From Paracyclopina nana (Eukaryota > Arthropoda > Copepoda > Cyclopoida > Cyclopettidae): a stretch of DNA of 64,000 bases. This document shows, one piece after another, positions 59,201 through 61,502 of the stretch. The stretch spans positions 6,944,001 through 7,008,000 of the forward strand of contig JAGUCH010000003.1 of assembly GCA_019096065.1 (NCBI GenBank), written 5' to 3'. How positions within the stretch are numbered: position 1 is the first letter of the stretch; every line of letters begins with the position of its first letter. The position numbers and the translations under genes were made by a program. The notes under the pieces were generated by a model. That model was not told where the DNA came from and searched no databases. It worked only from the letters and a program-made list of their open reading frames with translations.

Positions 59201-61502
59201 CAACTTGTGTGGTGGAGGCGGCTCGTGTTGATGTTGTAGTTGATTCGCCATCTTCAGACGCCAAGGAATCGAGCAACAAGCCTAGCTTTCTTGCTCCCAG
59301 TTTGCCTTATTCTTCTCGCCGTGGCTCCTCTCCGCTGGTGGCAGAGCTCAACGCCCTTCGGGCGGCCGATCAAAGGGACAAAAAGGCCGCCGCCGAAGAG
59401 GTCCATGTCCAGCGGCCGGGGGTCGTCGTTTTTCCCAAGAGGAAAGTCGAGGATGTGCCCGGCATCTTTATCCCCAAGAACAGAGGGGGCACGAAGGGTG
59501 ACGAGGATTTGGGCTCGCGGATATCCCACTTTTTGGGCGTCAGGGAGCTAGAAAGCAGCCGGCGACGCAGGCACTCGCTGTCCGATCCAGCGCTTTTGCA
59601 GCAACAATTGTCTGCCGCGGTGGCCTCCAATTCTGCAGCTGCGGCAGCAGCAGCAGCAGCAGCCTCGAGCAGTTCGTCGAAGCCCTCGTGGATGCAGAAC
59701 CTCACGCCTCGCTCCCCTTATGCATCTTCAATTTTGGCTGTGCCTCTTGTTCCAAGGTATATTACGAGCCCTATACGATTCCTCTGGCAGTTGTTGCTAC
59801 GCATGCTGTCTGTCATCATTCTATTGACACAGGAGTCTGTTTAGGCAAACGAAGACGACTATGTTGCTTCCGTTGCCACTCTTTCTTCGCTGTCGCCTCT
59901 CGTGAAGCATCCACTCAAGCGTTTTAGTAGCCAAACAAAAAAGAGCGAGGTGTAATGTCTGTCATTTAGATTTTAGAAAGCCCTGAGCGCACCATCAACA
60001 ACAACATGAGAACATTAATAGTACGCTACGTGATCATTCATCTGCAAATTGGGGCCGCCTGGGGAGCCGCGCGTAGTACTTCAAGGTAGCATGACGGTAG
60101 CCCGGTTCCAACAAGTGTAGTACGGTAAACCAGTTTTAAGTCAGGTCGAGCTGAGCGCGCGAGCTAGCTGTGACCTGGCTATGCTAAAAAATCAAGTTAC
60201 GTCTCCTGACTATGCTGATTTTTCTTGTTGGAACCGAGCTGGTGCTGGGCCATGTGTGCTTATCCTCCGCAATGCTCAAGTACCTCGTTCTTTATGATGT
60301 AGTTTATCTCATTGTTTTAGAAGATGCTTCTGCTTGCTGATCTGGCAGCTGTAATCGCCTTCTTCTTCGTTGTCTTTGATTAGTTGCTATGGTTGCTATT
60401 TTTGTGCTGCTCCTATGGGAATAAACATTCGAATATTTGCCTTTGCAGTAGGAGAAGCGGGGTCATGAGTAACAGATACATAATTCAGAGAAAGCGTCCT
60501 TACAGTTTTTTACGCTTAAATTACATGTTTATTCATAAGCTCGGTTCCATCATCGTAAATGAGTTAAGTATCTTACTTATGTATAGTATGGTCCGTGCTA
60601 GCTCGCGCGCACCATACTATATTGGTTAATCGTACTCATAGTGTATACTTATTTTGATGATGGAACCGGGCTATTAACCCTAGTTTACCAAATGAGCAAT
60701 CCGTTAACGCTTTTTCACTACATGAAAAAGACATGAGCTCATTTTCTTCTGTCCTCGATCTGGCATGGTTATGGACGAAACAGATTCTTATGTTCTGACA
60801 TCGCAGCCTCTCACTCCGTTTCAAATTCTAGTGTAAGGTTCTTTTTGTTGGCCTGTTTTTCTGAACACTGCACTCGCATGTTGGCTAAATAAGATGTAAG
60901 CTAGAGAGGACTTAGGTAGAATCTTGGTAGTCTTTAAAGTTTGTGTTGGATCACGTAGGTAGGTAGGTGTTGGTTTGCGTATTAATTATTCGGTCCTACT
61001 ATTCTTACGCAACTACTCTCAAGGTCGAAAGGCCCTGATTACACGATAAAACTTTTACTAATAGAGTGAAAGCATTGCTGGGCTACGCGTATGTAGATTT
61101 ACGCAACTTACTTTTATGAATGCTATGATGTGAGAAGTCGAAGTCGGCGACACCGAGACGCCGTCGTTACTTTTTCTCTCCTCACCTTGTTCCGGCCCAA
61201 AATTCAACTCTTAACTGCCTAGCCATAATATAAAGGAATAAGGAAATATATTGCTCCCATTTCAGCCATAGAAAAAAAGCTAGCTAGGTGTATGAACTTG
61301 CACGCTATGAAGCTACTACAACAACTACGTAGATAGGACGACTACTTTGCATCGTTGCCTGCCTGCATTTGGTTAAAAATGATTGATTTATTATGCAAAT
61401 ATGCTTTCTTTTTTCCAGTGATGCGGACAGCGATGCTACGCCTCAACTTATTGCTGATCACCAACAATCAGGAAGCTCTTCGACATCCAGTTTGTCGGCT
61501 CG
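11210..61502 (+). CDS. RhoGEF2: RhoGEF2 / ARHGEF11-12 type Rho guanine nucleotide exchange factor, full-length isoform, 3' incomplete
   Basis: Exons in order: 11210-11238, 11314-11543, 27590-27741, 27857-27940, 28088-28285, 28741-29019, 36493-36627, 38279-38596, 39347-39495, 39691-39927, 39992-40281, 40460-40672, 41300-41362, 41881-41928, 47456-47585, 51725-51842, 55013-55074, 61419-61502. The frame is unbroken across all joins. Up to 41928 this gives 808 residues: PDZ about 21-98, coiled coil 166-231, proline-rich 232-369, RGS-like about 446-640, C1 669-718. The start [10 protein letters not shown] is fixed by an in-frame TGA at 11195. In flies, RhoGEF2 activates Rho1 downstream of the G-alpha-12/13 homologue Concertina to drive apical actomyosin contraction. 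DH and PH exons were not found and must lie beyond 64000. The linker exons from 47456 on are placed by phase and composition and are less certain than the rest. An optional exon at 37815/37824-38171 also fits. Confidence 0.88.
11314..11543 (+). CDS. RhoGEF2: RhoGEF2 exon 2, main part of PDZ domain
   Basis: Residues 11-86. It contains the carboxylate-binding loop [12 protein letters not shown] and the stretch [20 protein letters not shown], very close to the VLVQSVRPGGAA stretch typical of ARHGEF11/12 PDZ domains. This class of PDZ domain binds C-terminal peptides of partners such as plexin-B. The exon ends in phase 1 at GTAGGC. The next exon, 16 kb away across the retrotransposon, completes the last PDZ strand. 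Confidence 0.92.
11544..13381 (+). other. RhoGEF2 intron 2 upstream of the BEL insertion
   Basis: No exon, RNA gene or clear repeat seen. Open frames here are short and low in complexity. The intron resumes at 27464, and the two parts are the pre-insertion intron of about 1.96 kb. Confidence 0.7.
13386..13951 (-). repeat. 3' LTR of the BEL element
   Basis: 566 bases, TG...CA, matching 26894-27459 at a constant offset of 13508. I saw no difference by eye. It carries three AATAAA motifs on the host-sense strand (13620, 13702, 13791). Confidence 0.96.
13952..13964 (-). promoter_or_regulatory. Polypurine tract of the BEL element
   Basis: On the element strand this reads AAGAGGGGGACTC directly before the 3' LTR. 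Such a purine run primes plus-strand synthesis in LTR elements. Confidence 0.6.
13994..17866 (-). CDS. Second ORF of the BEL element, zinc-knuckle protein of unknown function
   Basis: The frame is open for 1290 codons from 17866. It overlaps the Gag-Pol end by 11 bases (ATGATGTCTAA contains both the new ATG and the old stop) in another frame. The first 160 residues look non-coding in composition, and a likelier start is the Met at 17386 ([14 protein letters not shown]), giving about 1130 aa. It lies where some BEL elements carry env, but I see no signal peptide or membrane anchor. Near the C terminus are three knuckles: [14 protein letters not shown] (CCHC), [16 protein letters not shown] (C-x4-C variant) and [14 protein letters not shown] (CCHH). 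That is the same CCHC-CCHC-CCHH order as in its own Gag. The N-terminal third is acidic and Ser/Pro/Arg-rich. I do not recognise the middle. An RNA-binding, Gag-like role is inference. Confidence 0.8.
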   Translation of the reverse strand: MMSNLCYKPCLSTPPRSSHYEMGDGGNRRKSSFHRSHDQSYALEVFYTSLFYHESQALFVTIFTRTFDAHFESAMPYHNLVYTLCNCFYYCRKLIVREKTQRLKISRATSPLKTAAKTENQLGDSFRFLSASLLIELFEFFQDARISQCSNCFRRPFNFKMERQESEAVPPMSGEEHAVVATDEAVAVIEVTDDPGAVSLDSGSDPAAARAPEDSADAVMDEDVSLLRGQAASRGINSLARGGSSSGGVASLELGDSQPSNAGMLDDDGDMAWDGVEIDPVDLALLDESLNPSEPQSHFDFDSAREQILRTRAREESHGTGQSPALRRRRLNPEGESSPRRMSTSSIAPVASTSIERPHVSPRPGLHDLSLSPIVREANASPPRRIVIFEGDGQEAGPSRPRTDEARRTSREVSPPRSPVVWPREGGNENEEGEVESAASPTSGRPNLVRHSRMGDDRLIRSYDNLGVLLSGPEINSYQLRRRWVDPAVEAIKVAHGCDRGFFEDQVLGVMAVPTIVLYYCDPKTSFFGHSWDYGPKEREDGRTVAERAAACALAEKADAMRLSGLVQGHPPIKVMELCHPKLHDMYILYRNGCLISHPRKNPIKPTPLPPCKREDAFQAWQRRKTFARQIQGARLAVSAEESSDMGLAAVMTSYGRTVTEGAVLPEWVEAYWRGIAQLGSDPYSEEPQLPPELEEPTPGAPLLCPAKARGRPSEDPPCSTAQVRLERGPHHLGTCVTEHCLTAKSNLEEGDWQIRMDGQLCYDVYPLGEAIQDCKYGPGPLQLHGKPAGPEDFIVLEDDADWTSVEARLEQEGFFRKAEQKGLLTCHVQSWTIDALRRNNIISDRSPREGCYASMTFGVQGAPILLVQSRYGGKDKEYLGAKVPKRVLDLLKSKEVRVEGFNIVEERRFGYLNMKVNAKCDANSLALMAFPQDGTWASDITTNLTYVAARLGAPKVPIVHQKGRAPAAPPLQPGQEAFHFYKDVADFSLPTAEWTSGMWEYLRLQHVLAISLPIRIAVEGLQRQGYSPKVDVLRHAHFACDRVRNRPGPGKLPRDDLNLRPFNKKEWFGGSKAEDGMEAEWMMLRPNESRGVNAVQGTRDYWRSGKLYRLDFHNVEPSLASAFTAIARVPPHRAHWSHLIVALFKRSLGSTCPHFCGRCGSLDHPREECVERLKCAYPPCGLDGHTIFACDKVVFRCERCQELGHGIKHHLSHSSTPWVTMIEEATIGSLLSLKGFCRHESFYVDLVYGPDGRVDLQVYNSLEREEEGRASRATHVLEDHALVVASPYP
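17856..26831 (-). CDS. BEL/Pao Gag-Pol polyprotein, 2991 aa, intact
   Basis: One open frame. Approximate residues: long Gln/Pro/Ser-rich Gag 1-1280 with coiled-coil stretches; three zinc knuckles 1290-1360 (CCHC, CCHC, then [14 protein letters not shown], a CCHH form typical of BEL/Pao); protease with DTGA near 1540; reverse transcriptase with YVDD near 1977; RNase H with FTDAS near 2165 and WTDSQ near 2240; integrase with an H-x4-H...C-x2-C finger 2526-2560 and a D, D, E triad ([23 protein letters not shown]) near 2594, 2656 and 2714; and the C-terminal domain usual in BEL integrases (GDVVAVIDK...RYYWPLG) near 2840. All key residues are present. The gap between the second D and the E is 59 residues. 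It would make the particle and carry out copying and insertion. Confidence 0.96.
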   Translation of the reverse strand: MSNLPLRYSESTPQPKRVSRRVRGQPPEAGAAFPNLEISPLTHARHRWRDQRADFGTDPSNDSSESASGVFLENEADSYQWIHEIESFARTVHEGPDPVANLVFVDPLNLPSETSPFHGFHSGDMYRTPPESDAARNLSAAMSANQDLDNRGASALLQTGGSYLAPSSNSMNAGAPPFVPMTRSYPSPFVQMPGPYIPPVFPGNTGPSTSSQAGLGHQATSTSDSQGVTQIHVAISSSGGPSSQLLPQQSYNLRKNKRPIPNSGAKGSQDETPTSQGGITPRRDPSLTGTRQKAVATNVAQGYQPTGSKSRPNSAKVGPEVAATIRKAKEEAEKLIALMQLKFKEVVPYCSKTRREIFESQERATNEKLQQTKATLDGMLRDLNRLRVDYDKAALEGRVESNPSLRSNFSKAYNGAQRLAHSIDDLIKLRNKHINNKLSSSLPGSKQSSNSRNNSRLADNSLTSRSHEERQPMGNQSASGAVAPPMGDQSAPRYNNMAAEEVVRLQRENNDFSIGTPLPQDWDEEGNTTGNYIVEFKGGNQGVRLLRRATMEVYLLNHEQSMFPVTREWLNTLPRARNQEIDQALSFHHAAPLGTAKLNPGAGPEQLAEVLRQQEARRREQLQLEEEELRRQQEARDQSVSQSERSTGGPANLTHGGHSEYSTVSSTTRRDFMRIALAYTSSLTQLVDATKEVSLAIQNNPGLETLRRKSETLSSSINDYMRTRDHLVGAGEQPPSQDDEFMRASLDAQNAAENVIENLLADQARLENVMTGRAARQPPLSTGGLAPPTMMTCVQTCRSTAVTTYASTTPPVRTTWTHTSALMSQTDLRTGAAPFVPQGPDGGAPQYGLPMAAPRPMATGWERSAQPGEQMRPMGGNDQFYPNVPSQLAPGQIYGSRETLYQLPPHQIPPQGGLDGNTRTQMNPARLNPSYPHEYYPPPQMAEQNVRPSGLNPRTEMQDQYWTRPQFQPSTRGRPRGETRSHRPHGSQRAWQNEFPHGGNPAGDYYEQETNDDPWPYVPHRQVGLYGKSSIKLNTVEIPAFDGWYPTEYYTFRDRFRSFVHNDPAMPTFEKWARLLDATKGGPAGELINELPKTEDGYYQALALLEEEYGNDTLQYNYYMQQLAELPPLDMEDPENVMNARALIKSIKRHLTETHSYYGELQDSNVFRNLRLTSAARQQVNQLLLAERKTHLTFQLFIDWTSQYQRITRCQGNYKIRKSEKMKKAAAGKPGLHHFQQAEAGKRKVLDPYEEDRQSSEDDPFSEMEYPTCNEEGGFTIMTVTTNDQRYFTKCPICNVKEHFLYNCPHLLAMHCQGRIKRARDFNACFRCLGGVHNVYECKKNWRCRECNEKSHHYLLHEAWENRGKRQEKKEAADSPKVTPKPDHDQKIKQLENTVAMLLNQSQTAKTPQSGSQASNTLGAFTAISVSKLQGNDYKQPVQPSQESTIRENFEALPAVQLEDDEHRQPEAQALVDDDSGDEILGDDWDDIDPLKHDMQAERTPIETTAMLATAEDGLLSYCVVPVMVANPETGDYIKVNAFCDTGAQLSMATDRLKEKLKLTGVKEDQILKMIATSVTISSQLVKIRLKAVGGSDWHDVPVHTIEELPATIVTPPVRKLKEKFKFLSNIELPKYAKTPRPDILLGLDCFSLIMPQNIIHKEKGDPYIYDCALGRVMTYYDPEAKPKEKVVCVAALPSPTEKRDESPPGVPLCDHCGQTAGQGFDVTQLPGAPIESVEAMWEFDRPQIERPPALSINDQKALDILVNSITQLQDKSYQLSPMWIDGEPMFLCNRVRVAHDTAKLERKLFLYDEGLYNKATQEIVDWLNQGFIRQLDPEFDNLDEGNYLDWLLVVRADKPSMPVRVVFDGARKHFGKSLNDALLPGPKLQRNVFEILVGAREKPVMLVADISKMFLRFKLDPESRKYHRFVWQGICYEPSSVVFGTASAPCMATFAMKHHISKFQESHPLAFHILDKFLYVDDVFASVEDEGQARLAIKQILEVGEAGAMPFRKWGSNAPGALVDVEQDLILPGFQLHAENGDVTKALGLYVDCVADQIVFQPTDAEYMRQAPLTLRMMAQFVPRLHDPLGLLAPFILIGKRLIQRVWQMRMIFNIEWDTSLAMLDHPEMESIIADWNEYVKQVERIEVFRLPRAMRARSADRIELHIFTDASEMAKGAAAYVRSLYADGSIECVLMAARLNLASLKEVRSMPEMELNGCVLGTELCQDLIRSLEKVDSVTLWTDSQCALTWICKPAGNWKGYVARRVTVIFEGTHEFQWKHVPGRLNTADYVTRGLTIDELAASDTWKNGPEFLRGPDKNFPKWVPYVTDDEKAAIEGYMKLQKVPGRTIKAGKKALKKVVMLCTFEKAGQYVVPHHLRPTPNAIDAWHLARKDPCIPHQIKLEDFSSWQRLIRVLCLARRVGIKIISPWEEIPTGRPQGDELRWVENQVAIWIQQEHYAKDIDHFLSRGEWPKGSKLGPLDPILGPQGEIRTKGRLDATLASWVGRRQLIIPGAARRLILEDMHRLVGHGYGRNRYLCEAQKQYWIPNAKPIINKIIQDCAMCKRWSLKPIAPHMGLLPPHVIPITEFLPFRYTSIDMCGPFATKFNRDEYQMYVIVFICLHSKAIHCEEVHDISSLSLMRALEMFISRRGCPYAIRSDNGSNFLGCREDIRVNDRYQELKDSLKLVDWDRLRQFGGHMGVVEWTLSPPWAPHFNGLAEAAVRIFKRTFYREFNKKVTKVEDFRYIMVKAEGFINSRPIGELDGHFVTPNHFLTRGPPGDALPVIRKEALRTLEQRYQLLDSALQRMWEHFAEELVLQLKRMPKWTNHIKNLTKGDVVAVIDKIHAERRYYWPLGIIEKVRRDIDGEVRRAYVRMVPPGPKEAPKMAVVYEKAAMNLVPLEVFRDSDFNLEYPRKARSHVPIFEDLADDSDWASLERLEREIASKTDHDGESYKYWTHSQAMSSRDSVSRPDLTNGGPPSVAGPARSISAHDV
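26869..26890 (-). promoter_or_regulatory. Primer-binding site for tRNA-Lys(CUU)
   Basis: The + strand here reads TCGAGCCCCACGTTGGGCG then CCA, the 3' end of animal tRNA-Lys(CUU) as I know it, over 22 bases. It is three bases from the 5' LTR. The Gag start (26831) follows only 37 bases after it, so the leader is short. Confidence 0.88.
26894..27459 (-). repeat. 5' LTR of the BEL element
   Basis: 566 bases, identical by eye to the other LTR. On the element strand, a TATA-like stretch (complement of 27271-27280) could be the promoter. The host-sense strand carries AATAAA at 27128, 27210 and 27299. Confidence 0.96.
27590..27741 (+). CDS. RhoGEF2: RhoGEF2 exon 3, end of PDZ and Ser-rich linker
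   Basis: The acceptor TTCTTACAG ends at 27589 and the donor GTAAGT starts at 27742. Joined to exon 2 it gives [19 protein letters not shown], which restores the last PDZ helix and strand (compare LIKSGSYVALTLL in ARHGEF11/12). A Ser/Pro/Gln linker follows. This join shows that both exons belong to one gene on either side of the BEL element. Confidence 0.9.
27742..28740 (+). other. Short RhoGEF2 introns around exons 4 and 5
   Basis: Introns 27742-27856, 27941-28087 and 28286-28740. All are GT-AG and nothing else was seen in them. Confidence 0.75.
27857..28285 (+). CDS. RhoGEF2: RhoGEF2 exons 4-5, coiled coil
   Basis: Exons 27857-27940 (28 codons) and 28088-28285 (66 codons), both phase 0 to 0. 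Exon 5 is a strong heptad region, residues 166-231, with motifs such as [19 protein letters not shown] and [21 protein letters not shown]11/12 relatives have a comparable short coiled coil between PDZ and RGS-like domains. Confidence 0.85.
28741..29019 (+). CDS. RhoGEF2: RhoGEF2 exon 6, proline-rich region
   Basis: 93 codons, phase 0 to 0, acceptor CTCTTCTAG, donor GTAAGC. It has several SH3-ligand-like motifs: [19 protein letters not shown] and [10 protein letters not shown]. No folded domain. The following intron (29020-36492) hosts the antisense ClC gene. Confidence 0.85.
29020..31719 (+). other. RhoGEF2 intron 6, part before the nested ClC gene
   Basis: No exon recognised on either strand. 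It contains an (AG)8 run at 29474-29489 and a (TCG)8 run at 31574-31597. The 3' UTR of the minus-strand ClC gene should lie just below 31720. Confidence 0.65.
31574..31597. repeat. (TCG)8 microsatellite
   Basis: Eight perfect TCG units, non-coding, about 120 bases beyond the ClC stop codon and so probably in its 3' UTR. Confidence 0.95.
31720..34916 (-). CDS. ClC-6/7-type chloride/proton exchanger, two coding exons, 888 aa
   Basis: Exon 1 is 34916-34476 (147 codons) and exon 2 is 33945-31720 (741 codons plus TAG). The intron is GT-AG and in frame, giving [12 protein letters not shown]. ClC signatures: GSGIP (127-131), GYEGP with gating Glu 171, [18 protein letters not shown] with the internal proton Glu pair 237/238, then two C-terminal CBS domains (for example [12 protein letters not shown] and [15 protein letters not shown]). 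GxEGPMIH and [18 protein letters not shown] place it with the endolysosomal ClC-6/ClC-7 branch, which exchange chloride for protons. A large lumenal loop carries NTT, NNS and NGT sequons, more like the glycosylated ClC-6. The N terminus is short beside ClC-7 and the frame is open upstream, so a further 5' exon is possible. The whole gene lies antisense inside a RhoGEF2 intron. Confidence 0.93.
33946..34475 (-). other. ClC intron
   Basis: 530-base intron, donor GTAATA at 34475, acceptor CCCTTTAG at 33946. It contains a (CT)8 run at 34064-34079. No gene inside. Confidence 0.85.
34917..36492. other. ClC 5' region and remaining RhoGEF2 intron 6
   Basis: Should hold the ClC promoter and 5' UTR on the minus strand. 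No conserved exon recognised on either strand. Frames here are long in places (for example 35765-36169 +) but of low complexity and without a supported product. Confidence 0.5.
36493..36627 (+). CDS. RhoGEF2: RhoGEF2 exon 7, Ser/Pro-rich linker
   Basis: 45 codons, phase 0 to 0, acceptor CACGTTTCAG, donor GTGAGT. The encoded peptide includes [20 protein letters not shown] and ends [10 protein letters not shown]. Low complexity, probably disordered. Confidence 0.8.
37001..37516 (+). CDS. Intronless ORF of 171 aa, possibly permuted papain-fold (LRAT/NlpC-P60-like)
   Basis: A compact, non-repetitive frame in the intron between RhoGEF2 exons 7 and 8, on the same strand. I do not recognise the protein. 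[19 protein letters not shown] resembles the His-strand of LRAT-type proteins (H-x-A-x-Y-V-G), and about 75 residues later [17 protein letters not shown] resembles their catalytic N-C-E-H-F box, followed by a helix. The composition (balanced hydrophobic, few Ser or Pro runs) differs sharply from the neighbouring RhoGEF2 linker exons. It could be a retrocopy, a captured gene from a mobile element or DNA virus, or a chance frame. ATG 37001 is the first Met after the in-frame stop upstream. Confidence 0.4.
   Translation: MKEGRSIVPAASEYLRHLEDLQPFLSGSKIVFKRIAYWHTGVLLRKNNGEMMIIQLELDDESVFRLKLRSAGDVLGVEPSPMMVDNLFLHGRGVSLNELFYRFCRLAGLSVRYDAIQLNCDVLSTFLMTGWTNWSTMKKFNKPFAIIPLPLTEGTVTRCMLEELTYENSLL
37824..38171 (+). 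CDS. RhoGEF2: RhoGEF2 alternative first (or optional internal) exon A
   Basis: 116 codons from CACCACCATG, a good initiation context, to donor AAG|GTTAAC, phase 0, matching the shared exon at 38279. The peptide is Ser/Arg-rich: [47 protein letters not shown]. An in-frame TAG ends at 37814 and could also be the AG of an acceptor, which would make this an optional internal exon (37815-38171, phase 0), though the polypyrimidine tract is poor. As a first exon it gives an isoform with RGS-like and C1 but without PDZ. Confidence 0.6.
38279..39927 (+). CDS. RhoGEF2: RhoGEF2 RGS-like (LH) domain exons
   Basis: Exons 38279-38596, 39347-39495 and 39691-39927; the domain finishes in the first third of 39992-40281. 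A Gly-rich and acidic lead ([16 protein letters not shown]) comes first. Then [40 protein letters not shown] and [20 protein letters not shown] match the RGS-like domain of p115/PDZ-RhoGEF/LARG (human: HLAVFLRYI, FYLCAEVYQQ, YRTKRTLGLGSLYG). This domain receives active G-alpha-12/13. The 39495 donor is GC, not GT. Confidence 0.9.
38597..39346 (+). other. RhoGEF2 intron inside the RGS-like domain
   Basis: GTAAGT to TTTCAG, 750 bases. No further exon or repeat family recognised. Confidence 0.75.
39496..39690 (+). other. GC-AG intron within the RGS-like domain
   Basis: The exon ends ...GACAG and the intron begins GCAAGT, the classic GC donor consensus AG|GCAAGT, and ends TTGTTGCAG. The only nearby GT (39500) shifts the frame into a TAA at once. 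The GC donor restores EIDRALKEDF, which lines up with AEIDSRL in human PDZ-RhoGEF. Confidence 0.85.
39992..40672 (+). CDS. RhoGEF2: RhoGEF2 exons with C1 domain
   Basis: Exons 39992-40281 and 40460-40672. The C1 domain runs from His 669 (40185) to Cys 718 (40510-40512). Fly RhoGEF2 also has a C1 domain here, while vertebrate ARHGEF11/12 are not known for one. The framework H-x12-[12 protein letters not shown]-x2-C, CGFDVH and the final Cys is kept. The second Cys of the first C-x2-C pair is Ser (TCC 40233-40235) and the Cys of H-x2-C is Tyr (TAT 40486-40488). A Ser/Ala/Lys-rich tail follows. Confidence 0.88.
40673..41299 (+). other. RhoGEF2 intron, nothing recognised
   Basis: AT-rich intron of 627 bases with no coding signal. 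The neighbouring 517-base intron 41363-41880 is likewise empty. Confidence 0.7.
41300..41928 (+). CDS. RhoGEF2: RhoGEF2 short linker exons after C1
   Basis: Exon 41300-41362 (acceptor GTGTTGCAG, donor GTTAGT) encodes [21 protein letters not shown], and exon 41881-41928 (acceptor GACTGTTCAG, donor GTAAAT) encodes [16 protein letters not shown]. Both keep phase 1. The next phase-1 acceptor found is at 47456. Confidence 0.65.
41929..43550 (+). other. Intronic stretch before alternative exon B
   Basis: No coding exon recognised. The promoter for exon B (43551) would be expected near its right end, but I see no clear core element. Confidence 0.5.
43551..43929 (+). CDS. RhoGEF2: RhoGEF2 alternative first exon B
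   Basis: 126 codons plus one base, donor CAG|GTAATT. Phase 1 fits the shared exon at 47456. It starts [20 protein letters not shown] and ends [19 protein letters not shown]. An in-frame TGA at 43485-43487 closes the frame upstream and no strong acceptor lies between. The Ser/Thr/Pro-rich middle ([14 protein letters not shown]) looks disordered and phosphorylatable. Promoter use is inference. Confidence 0.6.
43930..46354 (+). other. Intronic stretch before alternative exon C
   Basis: Nothing recognised except a pyrimidine run with (TTC)n near 44777-44793. Confidence 0.55.
46355..47297 (+). CDS. RhoGEF2: RhoGEF2 alternative first exon C, proline-rich
   Basis: 314 codons plus one base, phase 1, fits the shared exon at 47456. 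An in-frame TAA lies about 21 bases upstream of the ATG. It begins [18 protein letters not shown], then the basic stretch [17 protein letters not shown], and then many SH3-ligand motifs ([36 protein letters not shown]) before an acidic end. The donor G|GTGGGT is acceptable but not strong. The isoform would join an SH3-binding tail to the DH-PH core without PDZ, RGS-like or C1. Confidence 0.65.
47456..47585 (+). CDS. RhoGEF2: RhoGEF2 shared linker exon I
   Basis: Acceptor CACTGTTTCAG, donor GTGAGT, enters in phase 1 and leaves in phase 2. It encodes [20 protein letters not shown] and ends KSSRSSWSR. It accepts exons 41928, 43929 and 47297 equally well by phase, so it is probably common to several isoforms. 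Confidence 0.65.
48208..49502 (+). CDS. RhoGEF2: RhoGEF2 alternative first exon D
   Basis: 431 codons plus two bases, donor GCATG|GTAAGA. Phase 2 fits the shared exon at 51725. An in-frame TGA lies 12 bases before the ATG. It starts [20 protein letters not shown]. Basic Ser motifs recur: [41 protein letters not shown]. An Ala-rich helix and a segment with the hydrophobic run [11 protein letters not shown] follow. No known domain recognised. The length of open frame and the clean donor argue for coding. Confidence 0.7.
50581..51611 (+). CDS. RhoGEF2: RhoGEF2 alternative first exon E
   Basis: 343 codons plus two bases, donor AG|GTAATG. Phase 2 fits the shared exon at 51725, only 113 bases on. 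An in-frame TGA lies about 24 bases upstream. It starts [19 protein letters not shown]. It has [28 protein letters not shown] and [12 protein letters not shown], then a His/Ala-rich part and an acidic end ([13 protein letters not shown]). No recognised domain. Confidence 0.7.
51725..51842 (+). CDS. RhoGEF2: RhoGEF2 shared linker exon II
   Basis: Acceptor ATATTTGCAG, donor GTGAGT, enters in phase 2 and leaves in phase 0. The peptide includes [17 protein letters not shown] and [13 protein letters not shown]. By phase it takes 47585, 49502 or 51611 on the left and joins 55013 on the right. Confidence 0.65.
51843..54157 (+). other. Intronic stretch before alternative exon F
   Basis: No exon recognised. 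Short runs of GCT/CAG repeats and microRNA-size hairpins cannot be judged by eye. Confidence 0.5.
54138..54164 (+). promoter_or_regulatory. Upstream ORF overlapping the exon F start
   Basis: ATG ACG CTA ... TGG TGA overlaps the exon F ATG (54158) in another frame. If the transcript starts upstream of 54138, it would lower initiation at exon F. Confidence 0.4.
54158..54880 (+). CDS. RhoGEF2: RhoGEF2 alternative first exon F
   Basis: 241 codons, donor AAG|GTGATC. Phase 0 fits the shared exon at 55013, 132 bases on. It starts [15 protein letters not shown]. Motifs include [25 protein letters not shown] and [19 protein letters not shown], the last with a CPVC pair plus a further Cys. A nine-codon upstream ORF (54138-54164, stop included) overlaps this ATG. 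No recognised domain. Confidence 0.68.
55013..55074 (+). CDS. RhoGEF2: RhoGEF2 shared linker exon III
   Basis: Acceptor CTTTTTGCAG, donor GTAAGC, enters in phase 0 and leaves in phase 2. It encodes [30 protein letters not shown] is a basic Ser-Pro motif. It accepts 51842 or 54880 and joins 61419. Confidence 0.7.
55075..57975 (+). other. Intronic stretch before alternative exon G
   Basis: No exon or known repeat recognised in these 2.9 kb. Confidence 0.5.
57976..59756 (+). CDS. RhoGEF2: RhoGEF2 alternative first exon G (largest)
   Basis: 593 codons plus two bases, donor CCAAG|GTATAT. Phase 2 fits the shared exon at 61419. It starts [13 protein letters not shown], or possibly at the Met seven codons later. 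A Glu-rich opening is followed by repeated basic-hydrophobic motifs: [59 protein letters not shown] and [13 protein letters not shown] run of ten Ala (near 59640) and Ser comes near the end. The SLxNLIxPxK motif resembles one in NET1/ARHGEF3 N termini, so a separate RhoGEF of that family, rather than RhoGEF2, remains possible until the DH exons are seen. Confidence 0.7.
60098..60240. mobile_element. Fold-back (MITE-like) repeat 1
   Basis: Ends in inverted repeats: CGGTTCCAACAAG (60103-60115) against CTTGTTGGAACCG (60224-60236), 13 bases perfect, about 143 bp overall. No coding capacity. The sequence TGGAACCG recurs at both ends of repeat 2. Confidence 0.65.
60538..60673. mobile_element. Fold-back (MITE-like) repeat 2
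   Basis: Inverted ends CGGTTCCATCATC (60542-60554) and GATGATGGAACCG (60656-60668), with an inner perfect 11-base stem TATAGTATGGT/ACCATACTATA (60582-60592 and 60611-60621). About 136 bp. Related to repeat 1 by its termini. Confidence 0.65.
61419..61502 (+). CDS. RhoGEF2: RhoGEF2 shared linker exon IV
   Basis: Acceptor CTTTTTTCCAG, donor CG|GTGAGT, enters and leaves in phase 2. It encodes [18 protein letters not shown] and a Ser-rich end. By phase it accepts 47585, 49502, 51611, 55074 and 59756. Ser-rich acidic sequence of this kind precedes the DH domain in this family. Confidence 0.65.
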
